The notes beneath the pieces were generated by a model, which was not told the DNA's origin, did no database searches, and saw only the letters and a program-made list of their open reading frames with translations. From a bacterium (GTDB lineage: Bacteria; Pseudomonadota; Alphaproteobacteria; Rhodobacterales; Rhodobacteraceae), in assembly GCA_016124195.1 (NCBI GenBank), contig WGOE01000001.1:62001-126000 (forward strand): DNA of 64,000 nucleotides. The letters are read 5' to 3'. The translations under genes and the position numbers were made by a program. Below, piece by piece: positions 1-8,481 of the stretch; within the stretch, counting starts at the first letter, position 1; the number at the start of each line of letters is the position of its first letter.

Positions 1-883
1 CCCGAAGGTATTCGGCCGCAGAATCAATGGGGTGTCGTGCGATCAGCTCGAAAAGTTTGCGGTATTGTTCGATCATCGCCTCGTCACGCGGCAATCCGAG
101 GGCGATCAGGGCGCGGTTGACGGCAGACAGCAGTAAACGGTTCGCCCGGATCAGTTCGACCAGCGACGTGTTTGTTGCCTGCGCGATGCACAATTCCATC
201 AGGGCATTGGACAGGGTTTCAGAGCCGACCGAAGGGTCAGTACCGATACGCAGCAGCAGATCCTCTACTTCCGGATAGCGGATTCGCGGTGCGGCCTGAC
301 GCAGGGCGGCCGGCTCGAGGATGCTCGAAAGCTCAAATTTTTCGCGTAATGTACGCGCCGTGAGCGGTCCTGCAATCCAGTGAGAGCTGGCGCTCTTGCG
401 GATCAGGCCCTTTTCCTGCAGCCGGGCCAGGACATCGCGCGCCACGGTGCGGCTGACGCCGAGGTAATCGGCCAGTTCCGTCTCGACGATTCGGAACTCA
501 CCGAAGATCTGGCAGGTCGCCACCTCTTCTTCGACCCGGTCATAGACGTGCCGCCAGGTACCCCGCGTCTGCAGAGCGTCGTCCACCTGCTCGGGGATAT
601 CCAGCGGAAGCTCGCGGATGTCGCGACGCAAGGGGGTCAGGGTGGTGCCGCCGTGGCCCACCAGGTAGCCGCGTCCCTCGAACCGATGGATCAGCCGCTC
701 CTCCAGCAGTTGGCGCAGGGCGGCCTGAACCGGAACGCGGCTGGTCTGCATGATCGTGGCTATCGGTCCCTCCAGCAGGACGAAGCCTTCGGGCAGGTTG
801 CCGCGCATGATGTTGTCGCGCAGGACACGGGCGATCAGTTCGTAACGCGGCTCTCGGGCAAGAGGATTGTCGGCGCGAATCAT
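1..883 (-). CDS. GntR-family regulator with two tandem winged-helix domains (partial)
   Basis: A DNA-binding transcriptional regulator that reads from an ATG at 883 off the left edge; 294 codons are visible. Residues about 12-76 form one GntR-type winged helix (RYELIARVLRDNIMRG, then SRVPVQAALRQLLEERLIHR). Residues about 110-170 form a second one (TWRHVYDRVEEEVA, then GVSRTVARDVLARLQEKGLI). An alpha-helical FCD-like ligand domain follows from about residue 175 (LREKFELSSILEPAALR). Normal GntR proteins have one winged helix, so the duplication is unusual. The start ATG overlaps the TGA of the upstream solute-binding-like gene (ATGA), so it is the last visible gene of the catabolic operon and probably senses a substrate or intermediate of that pathway. 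The effector is unknown. Confidence 0.85.
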   Translation of the reverse strand, partial: MIRADNPLAREPRYELIARVLRDNIMRGNLPEGFVLLEGPIATIMQTSRVPVQAALRQLLEERLIHRFEGRGYLVGHGGTTLTPLRRDIRELPLDIPEQVDDALQTRGTWRHVYDRVEEEVATCQIFGEFRIVETELADYLGVSRTVARDVLARLQEKGLIRKSASSHWIAGPLTARTLREKFELSSILEPAALRQAAPRIRYPEVEDLLLRIGTDPSVGSETLSNALMELCIAQATNTSLVELIRANRLLLSAVNRALIALGLPRDEAMIEQYRKLFELIARHPIDSAAEYLR

Positions 884-2109
884 GCCGCGGTCTCCTCGCG
901 CAGGCTGCGGGCGAAGCGGTCCCAGGCGCGGGCGACGTAGTTGTATTCGTCCATCACCGTGTTCCAGATCGCGATCCGCCGCGCGCGCTCGGCGTAAGAG
1001 CCGCCCGCCCGCCGGGCGCCGGCCTTGACCGCGATCTGCCCCGACGGGCCCAGAAGATCCCGGCTCGCCACAGCGCCATCGTACCAATAGCCCCATTCCT
1101 CAGCCGAAAGATGTGCTTTGGCGCGCGCCAGGTTCGAGATGTAGTAGCCCTGCCGCGCCATGACCGCGCCGGCGTGACCCGACAGCCACCAGTTGAGGTA
1201 TTCATAAGCCATGTCCAGCTCAGCCCCGCGCAGGTGGCGCGACAGGCTGGCCCCGCCATGCCAGGCGCGATAACCCTCGACCGGGTCAGCCTCGACAAAG
1301 TGGGCATGGGTGGCGCCGGTGCGGGCATAGACCGGGGCCCACATGCTTTGGGCTGCAACCTCGCCCCCCTCGACCAGCGCCGCAGCCTCGGCCGCATCGC
1401 TCCAGATGGTCTTGAAATAGCCCTGCGCGCGGCGCTCCTCCAGGATGGACATCAGCCGGTTGATCTCGGCAATGGACATGTTGGCGATGTCGTCGAATTC
1501 CATCTCGCCGGCAGCCTCGACCGAGAGGGCCGCGTCGAAGATGCCAATGGCCGGCTCGTCCACCAGCGCGATGCGCCCGCGTGCCCGGCGATCGAGCAGC
1601 CAGGACCAGCTGACCCGCTCTTTCGCGCCGCCGAAAACGCGGATGTCATAGCCGAAGCTGTCCATGTTGTGGACCGTCGGCAGCATCGAGATCATGCGCT
1701 GCGGCTTCGGCCCCAGAAAGCCGCCGGGCTGGACATAAAGCTTCTTGACCGGCGCATCGCCATGGCCGCGCCAGGCATATTTGCTGATGCCGCCCTGCCG
1801 GGCCAGATCGCTGATGTTGTCCCATTCCGCGATGCGCTGGCTGTCAATTGGCTGCAACGCGCCCCAGAACCACACGATATCAAGGTTATGTAAGCATTGT
1901 TCGTAAACGTCGTAGCCGCCCGGGTCCTGGGCAGCGCGGCGCTGGCAGTCGGGAAAGGACAAAAGCTCGGTCGCCACTTCGAAGCCCAGATCGGCCTGCG
2001 CCGCCCGCGTCACCTCTGGCAGGAGCGTGATCGAGGTGCCCAGCACCCGCAGCCGCCTTTGAAGCAGCCGGGGCGGGGCGGCAAGATCGCTGCGGGGGGC
2101 GGTGTTCAT
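880..2109 (-). CDS. Solute-binding-protein-like protein without signal peptide
   Basis: A 409-residue protein resembling periplasmic binding proteins of polyamine/iron-type ABC transporters. It begins its first beta strand at about residue 18 (RRLRVLGTSITLLPEVTRAA) and has the late two-domain pattern ending in TVMDEYNYVARAWDRF. No hydrophobic signal peptide, lipobox or twin-arginine motif is visible at the N terminus, and no permease or ATPase gene lies beside it. It may therefore be cytoplasmic, or a start further upstream was missed. The ATG at 2109 has an AAAGGA Shine-Dalgarno, which supports the short N terminus. It follows pxpC by 39 bp and overlaps gntR by 4 bp, so it belongs to the lactam operon and probably binds the same ligand. 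Confidence 0.7.
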   Translation of the reverse strand: MNTAPRSDLAAPPRLLQRRLRVLGTSITLLPEVTRAAQADLGFEVATELLSFPDCQRRAAQDPGGYDVYEQCLHNLDIVWFWGALQPIDSQRIAEWDNISDLARQGGISKYAWRGHGDAPVKKLYVQPGGFLGPKPQRMISMLPTVHNMDSFGYDIRVFGGAKERVSWSWLLDRRARGRIALVDEPAIGIFDAALSVEAAGEMEFDDIANMSIAEINRLMSILEERRAQGYFKTIWSDAAEAAALVEGGEVAAQSMWAPVYARTGATHAHFVEADPVEGYRAWHGGASLSRHLRGAELDMAYEYLNWWLSGHAGAVMARQGYYISNLARAKAHLSAEEWGYWYDGAVASRDLLGPSGQIAVKAGARRAGGSYAERARRIAIWNTVMDEYNYVARAWDRFARSLREETAA

Positions 2110-2148
2110 GGGCTATGTCCTTTGTGCTGCCTGCGCCGCTTCCTCCGG

Positions 2149-3120
2149 TCAGGACAGGTGGGCGGCGATGCGGTACAGGACCCCGCGCCGTTCCGCCCGC
2201 GCGGCCAGTGCCTCTTCCATCGTCACCTTCACGAACCGTGTCGGCGTATGGGGCTGCAACTGGCCGATCAGGTCCATGTCCGCGGAAATCACGGTGCCGA
2301 CCATGAAATAGCCGCCTCCGGACACCGCGTCACGGTGCAACACGATGGGTTCCGTCCCGCCCGGCACCTGGACCGAGCCATAGGGGTAGCAGGCGTCCAC
2401 GATGTTCGACGGGTCGGACCCCGCGCCGAAGGGCTGTTCGCGCGGGTTGAACTCCAGCGCGGTGCCGCCCTTGAAGCGATAGCCGATGCGGTCGGCCTCG
2501 GGCGCGACCTTCCAGGTGTCGTCGAAGAAGCGGTGGCCTGCGGCCTCGGTGATGCGGTGCCAATAGAGGCCCGGCAGCATCCGCAGTTCCGCCGGCTGGC
2601 CCGGCTTGCGGCGCAGGGCTTCCGGCAGGGTCCGCCCCGCCGCCACCACGGCGCCCTGCCCGAGCGGCAGTTCGTCCCCGGCGGCGAGCTTGCGCCCCTG
2701 ATGCCCGCCCAAGGCGCCAAGCGCATAGGTTGACCGCGACCCCAGCACCACCGGCACGTCAAAGCCCCCGGTCACCGCCAGATAGGCCCGCGCCCCGCCT
2801 TTCAGGAAGGCGAAGGACAGGACCTGCCCCTTCTTGACCGGGAAAGAGGTCCAGAGCGGCTGTTCCACGCCGTCCACCTTGGGCGGCAGATGCGCGCCGG
2901 TCACGGCAACCGTCGCGTCCTGGGTGAATTCCAGCTCCGGCCCGGCAAAGACGATCTCCAGCACCGCGGCACCGGCCGGATTGCCGACCAGCAGATTGGC
3001 CGCCGTCAGCGACAGCAGGTCCATACCGCCCGAAACCGGGATGCCGATGTGATAGTAGCCCGGCCGCCCCTGATCCTGCACGGTGGTGGAAAGCCCGGGT
3101 TTGACAACCTTAACGCCCAT
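2149..3120 (-). CDS. pxpC: PxpC / AHS2-type carboxyltransferase-fold subunit
   Basis: A 323-residue member of the biotin-dependent carboxyltransferase / 5-oxoprolinase subunit C family (allophanate hydrolase subunit 2 fold). Hallmarks are the start VVKPGLSTTVQDQGRPGYYH, the GAHLPPKVDG turn, the GGARAYLAVTGGFDVPVVLGS block and the C-terminal GTVISADMDLIGQLQP segment. In 5-oxoprolinase, PxpB and PxpC form the ATP-using part that acts with PxpA; in urea carboxylase the same folds make the carboxyltransferase domain. The ATG at 3120 was chosen because GGAGG lies 7 bases upstream and residue 1 then fits the family; the gene overlaps pxpB by 11 bp. Because a biotin carboxylase and a biotin carrier lie upstream, a true carboxyltransferase role is plausible. 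Confidence 0.88.
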   Translation of the reverse strand: MGVKVVKPGLSTTVQDQGRPGYYHIGIPVSGGMDLLSLTAANLLVGNPAGAAVLEIVFAGPELEFTQDATVAVTGAHLPPKVDGVEQPLWTSFPVKKGQVLSFAFLKGGARAYLAVTGGFDVPVVLGSRSTYALGALGGHQGRKLAAGDELPLGQGAVVAAGRTLPEALRRKPGQPAELRMLPGLYWHRITEAAGHRFFDDTWKVAPEADRIGYRFKGGTALEFNPREQPFGAGSDPSNIVDACYPYGSVQVPGGTEPIVLHRDAVSGGGYFMVGTVISADMDLIGQLQPHTPTRFVKVTMEEALAARAERRGVLYRIAAHLS

Positions 3121-3985
3121 CGAGAGCCTCCATGATCCTGCGGTTGCTGGCGTCGATGTCCTTCTGGAACTCGGCCAGCGAGAAGGTGACCGGCGCGATG
3201 CGCGGGCTCCAGCGGCCGGCATCGACCTCGGCGACGATATGGTCGTATTCGGCACGATCGACCGGCTTCCACTTGACGATGTCGCCGGGTTTGAACAGGC
3301 ACATGAAATCGCGCAGGTAAGGCGTCGTCTGGTTCGGGTCGTAGATCGGCATCGGCGTGATCCCGAACATCTGGTAGCCACCCGCCCCGCGCACCGAATA
3401 GATGCAGGCAAAGCAGCCGCCATGGCCCACGGTCAGCCGCGGCGTATCGGTGCGCGGGCGCAGGTATTTCGGCGACTGGATCTGCCGCGAGCGGTCCACC
3501 ATCTGGTACAGGAACGGAAGGCCCGCCACGAACCCCACCATCGACACGAACCACGGCGCGCCGGAATGGGCCTTGATGAAGCCGTCGATCCCGTCCAGCC
3601 CGTTGATCCGTGCGGTGTATTCTATGTCGGTCGAGGTCGGGTCCTGATGCCGCTCGCGGAACTTCATCAGGGTTTCATGGGTCCAGGGGTCGTTGTAGAG
3701 GACCGGCACCTCGATGATGCGGGTATCCAGAACCGAGGGCGCCGATTGGGCCGCCGCCTCCAGCCGCTTCAGTTCCGCCAGCATCGCATCGGGTGCGATC
3801 ACGTCGGGGTCGAAGCGGACCTGAAAGCTGGCGTTCGCCGGGCAGATTTCGGTCACGCCCTTGATATTCGCCTCTTTCAGGGCGGTCGTGATCGACATGC
3901 CCTTGAAGAAGGCCTCCAGCGACATTTCCTCGTCGCATTCGACGAAGATATGCTCGTCGCCGCCGAAACTGTATCGGGTCTTCAT
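3110..3985 (-). CDS. pxpB: PxpB / AHS1-type subunit
   Basis: A 291-residue protein of the 5-oxoprolinase subunit B / allophanate hydrolase subunit 1 family. The cyclophilin-like core is recognisable from APWFVSMVGFVAGLPFLYQM, GHGGCFACIYSVRGAGGYQMFGITP and the C-terminal FKPGDIVKW. It is longer than the usual PxpB of about 220 residues, with extra sequence of about 60 residues at the N terminus and in the middle (HQDPTSTDIEYTARINGLDG). The start overlaps the biotin carboxylase stop by 4 bp (ATGA) and has AAGGAG upstream. It would pair with the product of pxpC. Confidence 0.85.
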   Translation of the reverse strand: MKTRYSFGGDEHIFVECDEEMSLEAFFKGMSITTALKEANIKGVTEICPANASFQVRFDPDVIAPDAMLAELKRLEAAAQSAPSVLDTRIIEVPVLYNDPWTHETLMKFRERHQDPTSTDIEYTARINGLDGIDGFIKAHSGAPWFVSMVGFVAGLPFLYQMVDRSRQIQSPKYLRPRTDTPRLTVGHGGCFACIYSVRGAGGYQMFGITPMPIYDPNQTTPYLRDFMCLFKPGDIVKWKPVDRAEYDHIVAEVDAGRWSPRIAPVTFSLAEFQKDIDASNRRIMEALDGR

Positions 3986-5355
3986 TCCGCGATCTCCTTG
4001 GAAAGACGGGGAGCGTTTTCTTCCAGCCAGGGTTCCAGCCAGCGGGTGTGGAACGCGGCCTTGGCCACGCCTTCGTCCCGGACCAAAGCCTGATGCAGCG
4101 GTTTGGTGGTTGGCAGGCCGCCGACCTGCAATTCATCGAGCGCGCGGGCCATGCGGGCGAGGGCTGCGGGCCGGTCCTCGTCCCAGACGATCAGCTTGCC
4201 CAGAAGCGAATCGTAGAAGGGCGGCACGGTGTAGCCCTGATACAGCAGCGTATCGAAGCGCACCCCCGCCCCGCCCGGCACCGTCAGGGACGAGATCGTG
4301 CCCGGACCGGGCTTGAAGCCCTGCGCCGGGTCCTCGGCATTGATCCTGACTTCGATGGCATGGCCGCGCAGGTGGATATCTTCCTGCCGATAGCGCAGCG
4401 GTTCCCCGCCCGCGATGCGGATCATCTCGCGCACCAGATCCAGCCCCGTGACCATCTCTGTCACCGGATGTTCTACCTGAATCCGGGTGTTCATCTCGAT
4501 GAAGTAGTAATGGCCAGAGATGTCGTCATAGAGGAATTCCAGCGTCCCCGCCCCGCGATAGTTGACCGCCTCGGCCAGGGCGACGGCAGAAGCGCAGAGT
4601 TTGGCGCGCAGTTCGGGCGACAGCGCGGCAGAGGGTGCTTCCTCCCACACCTTCTGGCGGCGACGTTGCAGGGAACATTCGCGTTCGAAGCAATGGATCG
4701 CGCGCGTGCCGTCGGCCAGCACCTGCACCTCGATATGGCGCGCGCGTTCGATGACCTTCTCCAGATAGAGCCCCCCGTCGCCGAAGGCGGCCTTGGCCTC
4801 AGCGCTGGCCTGCGGCATCAGGCGGTCGAATTCATCCATGTCATGGGCGATGCGGATACCGCGCCCACCGCCACCGGCTGCCGCCTTGATCATCACCGGG
4901 AAGCCGATCGCGAGCGCGATGGCCCTGGCATGGGCGGGGTCATCCACCCGCCCGTCACTGCCCGGCACCACCGGCACACCCGCCGCTTCCGCCGCGATCC
5001 GCGCCGCCACCTTGTCGCCCATCACCCGGATCGCATCGCCCGAAGGCCCGCACCAGATCGGCCCGGCCGCCACCACGGCATCGGCGAAATCGGCATTCTC
5101 GGCCAGAAAGCCATAGCCCGGATGCACGGCATCGGCGCCGGTATCCGCCGCAGCTTTCAGGATCGCTGCAATGTTCAGATAGGATTTGCTCGCCGCCGGA
5201 GGGCCGATCAGCACGGCCTCGTCCGCCATCTTCACAGCCAGGCTGTCGGCATCGGCGCTGGAATGGACCTGCACCGTGGCAAGGCCCAGCTCTTTCGCCG
5301 CGCGCTGGATGCGCACCGCAATCTCGCCCCGGTTGGCAACCAGAAGCTTCTGCAT
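3982..5355 (-). CDS. Biotin carboxylase (AccC-like), operon-specific
   Basis: A 457-residue ATP-grasp biotin carboxylase, the standard length of AccC. It starts MQKLLVANRGEIAVRI, has the ATP-binding glycine loop KAAAGGGGRGIRI, the bicarbonate/biotin region ECSLQRRRQKVWEEAPS, and the catalytic EMNTRIQVEHPVTEMVTG. It should carboxylate the biotin on the small carrier encoded just upstream, using ATP and bicarbonate. The start was set at 5355 because it shares one base with the carrier's stop codon (TGATG). No acetyl-CoA carboxyltransferase gene is nearby, so this is probably a pathway-specific carboxylase working with PxpB/PxpC, not the fatty-acid enzyme. Confidence 0.9.
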   Translation of the reverse strand: MQKLLVANRGEIAVRIQRAAKELGLATVQVHSSADADSLAVKMADEAVLIGPPAASKSYLNIAAILKAAADTGADAVHPGYGFLAENADFADAVVAAGPIWCGPSGDAIRVMGDKVAARIAAEAAGVPVVPGSDGRVDDPAHARAIALAIGFPVMIKAAAGGGGRGIRIAHDMDEFDRLMPQASAEAKAAFGDGGLYLEKVIERARHIEVQVLADGTRAIHCFERECSLQRRRQKVWEEAPSAALSPELRAKLCASAVALAEAVNYRGAGTLEFLYDDISGHYYFIEMNTRIQVEHPVTEMVTGLDLVREMIRIAGGEPLRYRQEDIHLRGHAIEVRINAEDPAQGFKPGPGTISSLTVPGGAGVRFDTLLYQGYTVPPFYDSLLGKLIVWDEDRPAALARMARALDELQVGGLPTTKPLHQALVRDEGVAKAAFHTRWLEPWLEENAPRLSKEIAE

Positions 5356-5588
5356 CAGCCGAGTTCCACCAGCGGCTGGCCCGCCATCACCGGCTCTTCG
5401 TCTTCGGCGTGAAAAGCGGTGATCGTGCCGGCTTCCTCGGCCGTCACCTCGTTGAAACTTTTCATCACCTCGATCAGGCCGATCACATCGCCCACCGCCA
5501 CCGCATCGCCCACGTTCTTGAAATTGGGCTGATCGGGAGAAGGCTTGCGATAGAAGGTGCCGGGCAGCGGAGACAGGATCTGGGACAT
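5355..5588 (-). CDS. Small biotin carboxyl carrier-like protein
   Basis: A 77-residue biotinyl-domain protein, half the size of AccB because it lacks the N-terminal linker. It is almost only the biotinyl fold: SPLPGTFYR at the start, GLIEVMKSFNEV around the modified lysine (Lys43), and a final GQPLVELG. The usual motif around the lysine is E-A-M-K-M; here it is E-V-M-K-S. The ATG at 5588 has AAGGA upstream. It sits 12 bp after pxpA and overlaps the biotin carboxylase by one base, so the two are probably made in equal amounts and form one carboxylase. Confidence 0.87.
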   Translation of the reverse strand: MSQILSPLPGTFYRKPSPDQPNFKNVGDAVAVGDVIGLIEVMKSFNEVTAEEAGTITAFHAEDEEPVMAGQPLVELG

Positions 5589-5600
5589 GGGGATTCCTTT

Positions 5601-6320
5601 TCAGTTGATCGAACGCACGGCGGCGCGGACGGCCTCTGCCACCGCCACGGCGTTCGGAGTGTCGGAGTGGACGCAGATCGCATCGGCCCGCACGGCCACA
5701 TCGACCCCGCCCACCGAGGTCACCTTGCCTTCGCGGATGGCGCGGAGGCAAGCGGCCGCGGCCTTGTCCGGGTCGGTCGGTGCGTGTTCGCGGGTGATGA
5801 TCAGCCCGCCCGCGTCGTTGTAGTCAAGGTCGGCGTAGAATTCCGACACGAACTGGTGTCCGCGCGCGGTGTAGATGGTTTCGTGCAGCGTGCCCGCCAT
5901 GCCGTAAAGCGGTACCTTGAAGATGTCGGCCACGTCGCAGATCGCGTGGGCCACCTCCTCCATCCGCGCGGCCATGCCGTAAAGGCTGCCATGCGGCTTG
6001 ATGTGGTTCAGCGCGACACCCTCGGCCTGAAGGAAGCCCTTCAACGCGCCGATCTGGTAGATCATGCAGTTGACCAGCTCCTCGCGGCCGATCTTCATCT
6101 CGCGCCGGCCAAAGCCCTGCAGGTCGGGCAGCGAGGGATGGGCGCCGACCTTCACCCCCTGCGCCTTGGCCAGCTTCACTGTGTTCGCCATGTGGTTGAA
6201 GTCCGAGGCGTGAAAGCCGCAAGCCACATTTGCCACGTCGATCAGGGGCATCAGCCCGGCATCGTCGCCGATGCGGTAGAGGCCGAATCCCTCGCCCATG
6301 TCACAGTTGATGATCGTCAT
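5601..6320 (-). CDS. pxpA: 5-oxoprolinase subunit A-like (LamB/YcsF family)
   Basis: A 239-residue LamB/YcsF-family protein, a little shorter than E. coli PxpA. Family hallmarks are INCDMGEGFGLY at the N terminus, NVACGFHASD, GAHPSLPDLQGFGRR, the NHIKPHGSLYG block and the late DAICVHSDTPNA. In 5-oxoprolinase this subunit works on the lactam once PxpB/PxpC have activated it with ATP. The gene starts on the base next to the hyuA stop codon, and its GGAGG ribosome site lies inside the hyuA end, so translation is probably coupled. The natural substrate may be 5-oxoproline or another lactam. Confidence 0.9.
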   Translation of the reverse strand: MTIINCDMGEGFGLYRIGDDAGLMPLIDVANVACGFHASDFNHMANTVKLAKAQGVKVGAHPSLPDLQGFGRREMKIGREELVNCMIYQIGALKGFLQAEGVALNHIKPHGSLYGMAARMEEVAHAICDVADIFKVPLYGMAGTLHETIYTARGHQFVSEFYADLDYNDAGGLIITREHAPTDPDKAAAACLRAIREGKVTSVGGVDVAVRADAICVHSDTPNAVAVAEAVRAAVRSIN

Positions 6321-8399
6321 TCAGACCTCCGCATCCAGAACATAGACACCCGTTTCCTCCAGTATGGCGGTCCAGTCCGGTTCGATCACGATGGTGGTGG
6401 TGATCTCCTCGATCACGGCCGGGCCGATGATCTTGTCCCCCGCCCCCATCAGCGCCCCGTTATAGACCGGCGTATCCTGCGCGGTGCCATCGGCGGCAAA
6501 GATCATCGGCCGAGTCCCTTTCAGTGCGGCGTGGGCGCCCCGGCCCGCCGCGACCGACATGCGTTTCGGCTTGTCGACCTTGCCCCAGATGGCGCTTTCG
6601 ATGTTGACGACCTCTACCATGCTTTGCCGCTCGGAATAGGTGTAAAGTTCCTCGTGGCGGGCGTGGAACGCGGCCTTGAGCTTTTCCAGCGCAGCCTCGT
6701 CCAGATCGAAGGGATCCACGTCCACGGTGCATTCATGGACTTGGCCCACATAGCGCATGTCGAGGCTGCGGCGGATCTGCACCCGGTCGGGGCCGAAGCC
6801 GTCGCTGGCCAGGTCCTTCACGCCGCGCGCCTCCAGGCCCTTGAACAACTTGTCCAGCCTGGCCGCGGCCTCGGCGCCTTCAAGACGCACGGGGGCGGGG
6901 GCCATGTAGTTGTATTTGACGTCGGAGATGATCTGGCCATAGGCGCAAAGACCCGAGGCGAGTTTCGAGACCAGCACCTTGCGGATGCCCATTTCCCGCG
7001 CCAGCGCAGTGATATGCGCCCCGGTGGCACCGCCCGCACAGTTCAAGACGAAGTCGCGCGGGTCATAGCCGCGTTCGACCGAAACGCGGCGGATCGCGTT
7101 CACCATGTTGTTGTTGACAATGGTGAACATGCCGAAGGCCGCGGTTTCCACGCTGATGTTCAGCGGTTTGGCCAGATGCGTCTCGATCGCCTTGCGCGCC
7201 TTGGCTACATTCAAGGGCAGTCGCCCGCCCACCAGACCATCGGGATTGAGGTAGCCGAGGATCAGGTTGGCATCGGTCGTCGTCGGCCTCTCGCCGCCCT
7301 GGTCATAGCAGGCCGGCCCGGGGTCCGAGCCCGCCGATTGCGGACCCATCTGCAACAGACCCATGCTGTCGATCCAGCCGATCGACCCGCCACCCGCGCC
7401 CAGCGTTTCGACCTGGATCATCGGGATGCCGATGCGATAGCGCAGGAAGTCGATGTTCTTGGACACATTCGCCCGGCCATCCCGCGTCAGCGTGATGTCG
7501 AAGGAGGTGCCGCCCATGTCCACCGTGATGATGTCCTTGAAGCCCCAGGGCTCACCCAGGTACAGCGCCGCCTGCGGGGCCGAGGCGGGGCCCGAGTTGA
7601 TCGCATAGACCGACTGGTCGCTGACGACCGACCCCAGCGCCAGACCGCCGTTGGACTGGAAATAGCGCACCGGATGACGCGAGCCGAGCGACTGGAAATA
7701 GCCGTCCACCGCCTCGACATAGGCGGACAGGATGGGCGCGAGGTAGGCGTTCACGATGGCGGTCGAGGTGCGGGTATATTCGCGCACCTGCGGGTAAAGC
7801 TGGCTGCCCACGGTCAGGCGGACATGCGGCATCATCTCGCGCACGATTTCGGCGGCGCGGGTTTCGTGTTCGGGATGCAGGACCGACCAGACGAAGCTGA
7901 TGGCCACCGACTCGACGCCTTCGCGCAGGAAGTGCCGGCAGGCCTCGCGGACGTCATCCTCGTTCAGGGGCGTGTGGACGGCACCGGTCGAGATCACCCG
8001 TCCGCGAACGCCGCGGCGCAGGTAGCGCGGCACCAGCATGGTGGCCGGCGGGTATTCCGGATCGTAGCGGTAGCCGTCTTCCTTGTGGCCAAGGCGGATC
8101 TCGATACTGTCCTCGTGCCCCCTGGTGGCGATCAGGCCGGTCAGCGCGCCCTTGTGCTGGATCAGCGCGTTCAGGCCGACCGTAGTACCATTGATGCACA
8201 GGTCGGATTGCGAGGCGATGTCGCGGGCTGTGATGCCGGTCTCTTCCTCGATCAGGGCAAGGCCGTTGCGGATCGCCAGCGTCGGGTCCTGCGGGGTCGA
8301 AAGCGCCTTGAAGATGCGCACCTCGCCATCGCGGTCGGCCAGGATGAAGTCGGTGAAGGTGCCGCCGGCGTCGATGCCCAGGCGATATTTGTTCTGCAT
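6321..8399 (-). CDS. hyuA: Hydantoinase/oxoprolinase subunit A (pair 1)
   Basis: A 692-residue ASKHA-fold subunit of the ATP-dependent hydantoinase/oxoprolinase family. It has the N-terminal phosphate loop RLGIDAGGTFTDF, the second phosphate loop TVDMGGTSFD, and GPACYDQGG and the INNNM-type block expected in the family. It needs HyuB to hydrolyse a cyclic amide with ATP. The start at 8399 is preferred over upstream codons because the protein then begins directly before the phosphate loop. It lies 82 bp after hyuB, with a GC-rich repeat hairpin in the gap, and directly abuts pxpA. It is clearly less similar to the two other HyuA proteins in the window than they are to each other. Confidence 0.9.
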   Translation of the reverse strand: MQNKYRLGIDAGGTFTDFILADRDGEVRIFKALSTPQDPTLAIRNGLALIEEETGITARDIASQSDLCINGTTVGLNALIQHKGALTGLIATRGHEDSIEIRLGHKEDGYRYDPEYPPATMLVPRYLRRGVRGRVISTGAVHTPLNEDDVREACRHFLREGVESVAISFVWSVLHPEHETRAAEIVREMMPHVRLTVGSQLYPQVREYTRTSTAIVNAYLAPILSAYVEAVDGYFQSLGSRHPVRYFQSNGGLALGSVVSDQSVYAINSGPASAPQAALYLGEPWGFKDIITVDMGGTSFDITLTRDGRANVSKNIDFLRYRIGIPMIQVETLGAGGGSIGWIDSMGLLQMGPQSAGSDPGPACYDQGGERPTTTDANLILGYLNPDGLVGGRLPLNVAKARKAIETHLAKPLNISVETAAFGMFTIVNNNMVNAIRRVSVERGYDPRDFVLNCAGGATGAHITALAREMGIRKVLVSKLASGLCAYGQIISDVKYNYMAPAPVRLEGAEAAARLDKLFKGLEARGVKDLASDGFGPDRVQIRRSLDMRYVGQVHECTVDVDPFDLDEAALEKLKAAFHARHEELYTYSERQSMVEVVNIESAIWGKVDKPKRMSVAAGRGAHAALKGTRPMIFAADGTAQDTPVYNGALMGAGDKIIGPAVIEEITTTIVIEPDWTAILEETGVYVLDAEV

Positions 8400-8424
8400 G
8401 GTCAGGTCTTTCCTGCTTCCGGAA

Positions 8425-8480
8425 GCCGGGGGGCGCCTGCCCCCCGGACCCCCCGGGGATATTTGAGCCAAAATGAAAGG
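8425..8480 (+). repeat. Rhodobacteraceae GC-rich hairpin repeat, copy 1
   Basis: A hairpin of the pattern GCCGGGGGGCGCCTGCCCCC followed by a second C/G block and GGGGATATTTGAGCCAAAAT, read on the plus strand. It fills most of the gap between hyuB and hyuA. A second copy at 34837-34887 on the minus strand has the same order of parts: G-rich arm, CTGCC turn, CCGGACC, GGGATATTT, a CAAA-type run and ATGAAAGG. This motif is familiar from the ends of genes in Rhodobacteraceae. Here it lies antisense to the operon, so it may weaken rather than stop transcription between hyuB and hyuA. Confidence 0.75.
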
Positions 8481-8481
8481 G

